Source of the DNA: Riptortus pedestris
Taxonomy: Eukaryota > Arthropoda > Insecta > Hemiptera > Alydidae
Direction of reading: 5' to 3'
Assembly (NCBI GenBank): GCA_019009955.1
Contig: CM032228.1
Coordinates: 179,109,501 to 179,173,500, forward strand
Length of the DNA: 64,000 nt
A model generated the notes under the pieces. The model did not search any database, was not told where the DNA came from, and was given only the letters and a program-made list of their open reading frames with translations. A program made the translations under genes and the position numbers. Positions 57,219-64,000 of this stretch are shown in pieces. Numbering within the stretch: the first letter of the stretch is position 1; each line of letters opens with the position of its first letter.

Positions 57219-57840
57219 AAAAGTCCGTCACGCAGGGGCTGCGTAAACTAAGCAGATTTCCCGCGTGAAGTTATACAATAGAGAAATCTCCATACAAAAG
57301 CCGAACAGTTACGGTAAAGGGCCGAACTACTTTTTGGCGGGAATCTCGAAACGTTCGTTATCGGCCCAAATTTAATAAAAATCCAAATATCTCGGTTAAT
57401 ATTCAAGATAGAGAATAAATGTATATAACAATATTTATAGTAAATTTAATTTGCAATAAGATTGGTTATATATAATTTTTCGATCCGACGTATAGTAACG
57501 GAAATATTTCAAATTTTAGAAAATCCTCCCCTCTAAATCCCCCCTCCCACTGGTCCGATTTCAGCCATTAAAGAACTTGATCTTTCTTTTTACATGAAAC
57601 GACTAAATGTCGAGTTTGGTAACGATCAAACAAAAATTGCGACCGCTAGAGCGGTAACAGACAAATATATAGATAGATAGATCTATATATATATATATAG
57701 ATATATATATACAGTTTTGAACGGACCTCATTTTCGTCATCTACTAGGTAGGATCGATGGACATTTGAAGAAAAACTTCGAAAATTCCGTCATGAGTACA
57801 ACCTCAATAGCTGATTTCCCTCAAGGGAAATCTGCTAAAA
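57219..57840 (-). mobile_element. Repeat A (HINE-like), complete copy nested in the hAT foldback
   Basis: 622 bp, both ends intact: AAAAGTCCGTCACG with the CGCAG/CTGCG hairpin, subterminal AGCAGATTTCCC, body, 'gcgaccgctagagcggtaac', a TA/GATA microsatellite (57665-57710), 5' palindrome and CTGCTAAAA. It serves well as the family reference. Confidence 0.85.
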
Positions 57841-58391
57841 TTTATATAGAGGCGATCATACTATATACGCTCTTTGGAACGTAAAAAACAGCTGATCTAC
57901 ATGTAGTTGTAGTTATTACTCAATAACTACAGTTACAATTACACCTACTAATTGTAATTATTTTTATAACTACTTTTTATTTCAATTACTAGTTGGATTT
58001 ATGAACACTAACTACAATTACTGTAATTGCGAAACCAAGAAAATGCAACTACATTTTTGTATCAGTAGTTGCAATTACATAACAAGTATTTATTAGTTGA
58101 AAAAGTAGTTAATTACAAAAGTATTTAATTACTGCCCAACTTTGTTCAACTAATAAATACTAGTTATGTAGTTACAACTACAGTTACTAAAATGTAGTTG
58201 GTAACTATAGTTGAATTTTCTTGGTTTCGCAAGTACAGTACCTAATTGTAGTTGGTATTCATAAATCCAACTGCTAATTAAAATAAAAAGTAGTTATAAA
58301 AATAATTACAATTAGTAGTTGTAATTGTAACTATAGTTATTGAGTAATAACTACAACTGCATACAGACGATTGGCTGTATTTTACGTTCCA

Positions 58392-58515
58392 AAAGCAGTT
58401 CGAGTAGAGCAGAAGAGCGATTATTTTCTTTTGCCTGGATGACAAACGCCCCAAAATCAAATAGACTGTCTGACAAAAATTCTGAGTTAAGAGTAATTTT
58501 AATGGCTATTTTTTT
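58392..58515 (+). pseudogene. hAT transposase C-terminal (hATC) remnant, copy 3
   Basis: The frame reads KSSSSRAEERLFSFAWMTN, then APKSNRLSDKNSELRVILMA, open over about 41 codons. It aligns with the consensus SS..VERLFS.AG.....KRNRLSD.NFE.L..L of hAT transposase C termini. The consensus Gly after FA is Trp and the KR is KS. No catalytic region is present; the copies are non-autonomous. Confidence 0.7.
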
Positions 58516-58950
58516 TTTAATTTTAAAGGTTTAAAGTATTATTTAATTTCATTCAACTTGGGAAAATATAAAGAGGAATTTACATATAATTTTATTTATA
58601 ATTTACATATAATATAATAAACTTTTGAATATAAAGACATTGGATGTAGTTATTTCTTAACAGCCACAACTACTTCAGTCAGTGTTTCACATAGTTTTTT
58701 AAAGTAACTACCCAAGTAACTGTAGTTGCAACTACAACTACAGTTACAATTACTATCTGTAGTTGTTTTTGGAACTACTGATTTTCTCAACTACTAACTG
58801 TAGTTGTGAAATTTCAATTACAATTACTTTAGTTGAAAAATGTAGTTGCCCATTATCAATAACTAATTACATTAGTAGTTGTAATTGTAACTATATTTCA
58901 ACTAATGTAGTTATAACTTGTAATTGTAATTACAATTTTGCCCAACTCTG

Positions 58951-59022
58951 CGAAATAGTAGCTATTGTGTGAAATTCAAAATTGTTTACATATTCCCGCC
59001 ACGGTACAGTCCGATTTAAAAC
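58951..59022 (+). promoter_or_regulatory. DNAJC8 5' UTR remnant between transposon and start codon
   Basis: Only 72 bp separate the hAT foldback from the DNAJC8 ATG, including the right TSD copy (58951-58958). It contains 'tattcccgccacgg' (an E2F-like TTCCCGCC core) and the start context AAAACATGG. Most or all of the core promoter must therefore lie in this stub or inside the transposon, unless an upstream non-coding exon exists left of 55255. Confidence 0.5.
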
Positions 59023-59103
59023 ATGGCGTCAACTAACTCTGACATTCTCAGCAATGGAATACCGTTCGAAAAAGAAACGGCATTTAATGCTTTTTATACC
59101 GAA
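59023..59103 (+). CDS. DNAJC8: DNAJC8, coding exon 1
   Basis: The first 27 codons, MASTNSDILSNGIPFEKETA then FNAFYTE, ending phase 0 at donor GTAAGT. DNAJC8 is a nuclear J-domain (Hsp40) protein associated with spliceosomes that stimulates Hsp70. The start is chosen because AAAACATGG is a good Kozak-like context and the peptide leads straight into the conserved 'F..FY.EVK.IEKRDSVLT' of the family across a 310-bp intron (59104-59413, GT...AG). Confidence 0.92.
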
Positions 59104-59413
59104 GTAAGTTTTTCCCTCTTCATAATTTATAATTCTTTTCATCCGTCTGTTCCCGAAATAATCTCACAATGACAAAACTCGTAACTTTTTCGAGCACGTT
59201 AAGGTTATGATATTTTTACCTTAGAATTTAAAGTAAATATTAATTTTATTGTTTCTTTGTTGATTTTTTTTTTAAATTTCCGAATATTTACTAAGATTAA
59301 TAATATTCTCATTGTTTAATATCGCTGTCTAGCTAAGATTTTATGTAATTAACCCTTAACATGGTTGAAGTTTTAATAAACTTTTAGTTACTTATATTTA
59401 TAACTTTTTTTAG

Positions 59414-59572
59414 GTTAAAGAAATCGAAAAAAGGGATTCAGTACTTACGCCAAAACAGCAAATTGATAGGCTCCTAAGGCCTGGTTCTACATATTTTAAT
59501 TTAAATCCATTTGAAGTTTTACAAATTGATCCTGACCTGCCCATCGAAGAGGCAAAGAAGAAATATCGAAGA
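59414..59572 (+). CDS. DNAJC8: DNAJC8, coding exon 2
   Basis: 53 codons (residues 28-80), starting after TTTTTTTAG and ending at donor GTAAGT, phase 0. It opens VKEIEKRDSVLTPKQQIDRL, then LRPGSTYFNLNPFEVLQID, then PDLPIEEAKKKYRR. The EIEKRDSVLT and RPGSTYFNLNPFEVLQIDP blocks are diagnostic for DNAJC8 and distinguish it from other J proteins. The J domain begins at about residue 57 (NPFEVLQID) and helix II starts in EEAKKKYRR. Confidence 0.95.
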
Positions 59573-59936
59573 GTAAGTCAATTTTTCACTTATATAGTTC
59601 AATTAGTCCCTTCAACTTGAAATTAGTGTTCTTATTTTTGTTAGCTTTTATTTATCCTACTTGGATGGTGTGCCATGTCTTGGAATCATTTATATGACCC
59701 AGAATTATTTATTTCTTTTGTTTTGCAACATATATTTCATTTCATCTGCAGAATTTTGACTATTTTGTAGAACTGAGACTGTTAAAAATAAGTTGACATC
59801 CAGGCTACGCCTATTTCAAAACAAGGGTAGGATTTAACCAGTATATTTAAATAAATCAAAATTTATATCTCTCTCCCAGCTAATTCACCTTACCATATAA
59901 GTCAAGGATGATTCAATGAAACTAGCAATTTTTAAG

Positions 59937-60036
<100 letters not shown>

Positions 60037-60625
60037 CATGAATCATTTAATTTAAATTAGCTAATGGACTTATGTGGAGATTTAGTAAAAAATATGAAAA
60101 AGCGTAGTTTTTTTTTTTTCATTTTATTTGTCAATTTGGACTCCTTTCTCACTTTTTCTTCTTTCTTTATCTGGGTGATTTAAAACTCCCAATCAGCAAT
60201 TAGTAGTATTAGCTTAATGCAGACACCTGCTTGGTCAGCAAGTTTGAACGTGTTGTACACTTTGGTCTCGCATAATGTTCATATGAGTGTTAATCCCCTA
60301 CTAGTTATTAAGGATGAGTTATATGGTGCAACATATCGGCAACTCTCATCATGAAGGATATCGTTTATCATAATACACCTACTCAGTGAGACGGTCTTCT
60401 TTTTGTCTTTACCACCTGCCTTTTCTCCATAATCAAGTATTTATGTATAACATTGGGTTATTTCTTATTTCCCGTGTTTTCCATGATAATAGTAAGTGGG
60501 ACTAGCTCTGATGATTAAAAATTGTGTAGGGACATATCCCTTGTGTTTCAGTGGTTATGCATATTGTTTATTATTGTGTGAGCGTATTTGGTTTTTAAAA
60601 TATCTTATATGCAATTATTACTTAA

Positions 60626-61205
60626 CCCTCCGTCGGGCGCAGCTAGCCTGAGAGGCCAGGAAAACATACTTTTTGATACCACGCCTCATTCTGTTTCCCC
60701 TGTGAGGGGCCATTCCCAGTAATTTCCTGATTTGTGTTCATGCTTAGAATCCCCTACTTTAGTCTATTGCCATTCTTCATCCAGACCGACTGGTCCCTAG
60801 GTGGCTTGTGAGGCCGACTGCGCCCAATTGCTCCTTAATTTCGAAGATGATTTTTTTTCAAGATATATCTATTGCAATCGTCCCTTTTACTAAGATTAAT
60901 GCTATTCTATATGGAAGTTCGTCGATATCTTGAGAAATAAGTGCTAGTCTAACTCTGGCCTCTCAGGCCGAATGCACCTTATCAATTTTACTTGTTTTAG
61001 TTTAAGTTTCATTCTATTTTAATAAAGTTATTATTTTACATACTAAATAGCATATTTGCTTTCCTTAGATCCTAGCAAATTCTGTCCTACCAGCGTTTTA
61101 AATTAAAATTAATTAGATGGGGAGTGGGGGGCTAAAATATGTGGGCGGCCTCTCAGGCCGTGTGCGCCTGATTTTGTTTCGTCCAGAGGTGCGCCCGACG
61201 GAGGG
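60626..61205. mobile_element. piggyBac-type MITE, 580 bp
   Basis: Exact 16-bp terminal inverted repeats CCCTCCGTCGGGCGCA (60626-60641 and inverse at 61190-61205), flanked by TTAA on both sides (60622-60625 and 61206-61209). TTAA duplication with CCCT... ends is the piggyBac signature. The interior is non-coding and repeats a 'GGCCTCTCAGGCCG'-like motif (inverse near 60650; variants near 60808, 60958 and 61147). The exact ends suggest recent activity. Confidence 0.88.
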
Positions 61206-62955
61206 TTAAAAGAGAAAATACTTATATATGAATAGTATATGGAGAGTGACTGGCTTCCTGTAGGATAGATCTATTTTAATTTTAACTACTCCATGTAGTT
61301 GTCCAGTTCATTTTTCTTATGATTTTCATGATTGAGGTGTTTACATCCATTTATAATAGCAATTGTCTGGAAACTTTGAAATGTGATTGGTGATGTTAAA
61401 TTAAATAATTTATGGAGTAACGAATAGGAAAGGTGTAGGTATGAATATATGGCCATTCACTGCAGTAAAGAGAGATCTAGTATGATGCCTGTTAAAAATG
61501 ATGGGCAGAAGTTTAAAAACATTGGGTTCTAAAAAGTGCAACAAACTTAGCTTAGTTTCTCAATTATATTTTATTTCCTAATGCCAATGTTGTAATTATT
61601 TCTTACTTTTTTACCCAAATATTATTGCGAAGCATTTATTTATTGAATTATTCCTTCTCTATTTACTTTAATGACTGATTTGATTACTTAATTTTCCTGT
61701 CTACGAAATTTACCTTTACTTTTCCTACCTTATTAGATTCCTAGCATTTTGTTTCTTTTGTGCCTGTAGGTTATTGTTATTCTCAATAGCCTACTAAATA
61801 TCAACTGAATGGGACAATGCTTAATCTGAGATGGATGTGCCTGACTTCAGGTAACGCAATTACGTACTTATTCTGGATTCTCATTAATTTTGTCCTATCT
61901 CCCTTATATTAATAAATAACTACAAATATAGCCATTTGAAGAGTTAATTGAACTTTTTAGAAGCTTGAGGTTTATATCAAGAATGAGTATTATGCCTAAT
62001 ATTTATTTATTTTGGTGCTAATCTTCAACAAGAATTTTTATAGAGCTCATTAACTTATGAATATTTTTTGAAAGGATAATTAATGTAATGCTTGGAATAG
62101 ATATGTGTGCACTATGCACACATTGGAGTCTAAATCTCAACATGTTGTGAACTGTATTAATTTATCTCTAATATAATGAATTAATGGTTGGCATCATAAA
62201 GTGCATCACTTATTATTTATTTATTTTTTGGTATTGATCTATTTCCTCTATTCCAACAAATGCATGTCGGTCCATACAGTGTGTATGTATGTCTGCAACT
62301 CAAAGACATATTCACATTAGTCAATGTACTTTTATTAGATCTTTAAACAGGGGATATCATCAAATATTTTTAATTTTTAGAGATTTGATTATTATGTAGT
62401 AAAGGAGTGTGAATTCCCATTAGTAAGCATAAACCATTCAAAATAAAATAAGTGATATAAAAGAAAAAAAAAAAAGAGAGAAGTTGCCCTTAGTTATAGT
62501 GTTATATACATTTTAAAATATAATTTATAAAAAGCTCACATGCTAGTGAGGGAATAATATAGATATTTGCTGAGAGTGATTGCTGGTAAATTACCATATT
62601 TTAATTTTATTTATTTATTTTTTTTTTTTGCAAGATCTGACAGTTAATTTATTGTGTAGATCAAATCTGCAGGTGCATCATTATGGCCTTAAACTAGAAT
62701 AATTAAGCAAGTTCCTTAGAAATATCTTTAGAAAGTACGATATAGCACCCTTGTTAATTTTAAAGATTAAAGATGGTTTAATTATACTGTGCAAGTGACA
62801 TATTGATTTAGTAGCCTATTGTACATACATCCCAATTGTTGTAGAAGTCGATTACGAGGCCCTACAATACATTTAGAATTTTGTTGCTTGAACTGTTTTC
62901 TACTTTTTTAAGTTGCTTGACAATCAAAACTTTACAACTTTTTATTATGTTTCAG

Positions 62956-63022
62956 TTGTCTATTCTGGTCCATCCTGATAAAAATCAAGATGATGTAGAT
63001 AGAGCACAGACAGCTTTTGAAA
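62956..63022 (+). CDS. DNAJC8: DNAJC8, coding exon 3
   Basis: 67 bp after acceptor TTTCAG, coding LSILVHPDKNQDDVDRAQTA then FE plus one base (phase 1), donor GTAAGA. It contains the catalytic HPD tripeptide of the J domain (residues 86-88), which stimulates Hsp70 ATPase. LSILVHPDKNQDD.DRAQ.AFE matches DNAJC8 nearly residue for residue. The next exon, expected to continue helix III (..VDKAYKLL type), is not seen before the end of the window. Confidence 0.95.
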
Positions 63023-64000
63023 GTAAGACAATGCAAATTCATATGTTCTCTTATTCATATATGAAGCTGTATTTATTAACTCCCTGCATTTTCTTACATT
63101 ATTTATATTCTTTATCTTAACTTTTAACTGCACCTTAGTCCCACCTAACTAGAAATGTTGGGTTGCCTGTATACAACGTGTCCTGATTAACCAAAATAGT
63201 ACAATGCGGATGCTGGTAAATTATGTGTCTAATTCCACTTATATGATTTCAAAATTGGGGTATATTAGGTAATGTATGAAATATACGTAAAGCATAATGT
63301 TATCATTTAAGGAAGTTTTGGTCCATTTTAATCAGAGGTCTCTTATAGCAGAGAGTGATATTGGTAGGGTGGTTAAAAGCACTATGCCTTCAACTAGATT
63401 CGTTCAGTTCTAGACCAGGATTCCCCACTAGATTTTATTTATCATTGTATATACCGGGCTTCAAGTTTGGGCTTCTACCCATTCTCCTAATGCCTGAGAG
63501 ACAATTAAGCAGCTACTTAAATAGGAAAATAGCAATGTTTGGTGAACTCCACCACAATAGAGGAAATGTATCAAGCTGATCACTTTATCTCCCAACAATG
63601 TCATCTGCCACGTCTGGGCTACTCAGAGATTTTCAGTTTCGTATCTTATAATCTCAGTCGTCATGTATTGACATATTTAGAATAGCTGCCAATATGGTTT
63701 ATTATTCTATTAAAGAGCCCAGTAAAGTAAAAAAAAAGAAAGAAGCCTTGTTTTTCTTTATGAAACTCTGTGAGGGAAAAAAATTAGACATAGGAAGCTC
63801 TATGACCATTATTGCTGGTTGTTCAAAACAGCCACACTTCCACAATAAAGATTTATTAAAGCAATGGAGTACTTTTGACACAGTGTAACATTATCAGCGC
63901 CCTAACATCCTACGTGTTGACTTGAAGGGCCCAGACTACTACTAGGAATCCCCTCCTTCTTTGTTGAAAGCACTCAGTCACTCGAATAAATCTTTATTGT
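63023..64000 (+). other. DNAJC8 intron 3 (incomplete)
   Basis: No exon recognised. 63130-63205 ('ttagtcccacctaactagaa' onward) looks like a very decayed SINE body. Frames of 64-74 codons at 63355-63888 lack similarity. Confidence 0.55.

Larger units (their letters stand above)
55263..58950. mobile_element. Composite hAT foldback element, 3.7 kb
   Basis: Ends are CAGAGTTGAGCAGTAG (left) and the inverse of CAGAGTTGGGCAAAAT (right); CAGRGNTGGGCA is a hAT-type terminus. A second left terminus starts at 55314. Arms of about 1.1 kb (55314-56475 and 57838-58950) are near-perfect inverted copies filled with 'actacagttac/gtagttgtaact' palindromic motifs. A third partial copy (56523-57217) and a complete repeat A copy (57219-57840) fill the middle, with a repeat A 5' fragment (56468-56522) at the opposite junction. 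Each hAT copy carries a hATC transposase remnant. The element ends 72 bp before the DNAJC8 ATG. Confidence 0.8.

Overview
The window is eukaryotic: AT-rich, intron-containing and dominated by transposable elements. Two recognisable host genes point to an arthropod, most likely an insect. On the minus strand lies the first coding exon of a FOXO forkhead transcription factor (10231-10578), carrying the N-terminal Akt phosphorylation motif and the first half of the forkhead domain. On the plus strand lie the first three coding exons of DNAJC8, a spliceosome-associated J-domain protein (59023-63022). The two genes are transcribed away from each other and are about 48 kb apart. Both run out of the window: FOXO exon 2 would lie left of base 1, so its intron 1 exceeds 10.2 kb, and DNAJC8 exon 4 onward lies right of base 64000. 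I cannot name the species.

Almost everything else is mobile DNA in nested layers. (1) A 0.6-0.75 kb family, here called repeat A, has a 20-bp palindrome at its 5' end, a central TA microsatellite, a matching subterminal inverted repeat and a 3' hairpin. These are the hallmarks of Helentron-associated elements (HINE/DINE-like). There are at least eight substantial copies plus fragments. (2) A Helitron-like family (5' TC...AAAATTGTAACCTCTGTCTG, 3' GC hairpin then CTAG) forms a 2.8 kb head-to-head palindrome at 991-3752, inserted in the TA tract of a repeat A copy. It also forms a cluster at 46.3-53.4 kb. (3) A tRNA-derived SINE has about ten copies. (4) Penelope-like elements (PLEs) are present: a GIY-YIG endonuclease remnant (44959-45516), tandem pseudo-LTRs (48452-49190) and hammerhead-ribozyme-like motifs at four places. 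(5) LINE remnants include a reverse transcriptase (17690-18946) and an RNase H region cut in two by a 4.9 kb insertion (47878-48451 and 53373-53632). (6) DNA transposon relics include a 3.7 kb hAT foldback (55263-58950), a piggyBac-type MITE in DNAJC8 intron 2, an internally deleted mariner-type element and a short MITE family. (7) There are two solo LTRs with TG...CA ends.

Region by region: 1-10.2 kb is FOXO intron 1 plus nested repeat A/Helitron; 10.2-11 kb is FOXO exon 1 and its GC-richer upstream region; 12.4-23 kb is repeats, with a 1 kb inverted repeat (13750-14744 and 21916-22965) bracketing a LINE, SINEs and a repeat A copy; 23.9-25.8 kb holds a small PLE insertion and a 179-residue open frame of a dispersed arthropod family; 26-44 kb is largely unrecognised AT-rich DNA with scattered SINE, LTR and repeat A copies; 44-54.6 kb is a dense PLE/Helitron/LINE nest ending in a 36-bp minisatellite; 55.2-59 kb is the hAT foldback, whose right end lies only 72 bp from the DNAJC8 start codon; 59-64 kb is DNAJC8.

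No operons, rRNA genes, CRISPR arrays or bacterial-type systems are present. The most notable feature is the architecture of the nest: several independent large palindromes made of mobile elements, one of them abutting a housekeeping gene. Identifications rest on reading motifs by eye; no database search was possible.
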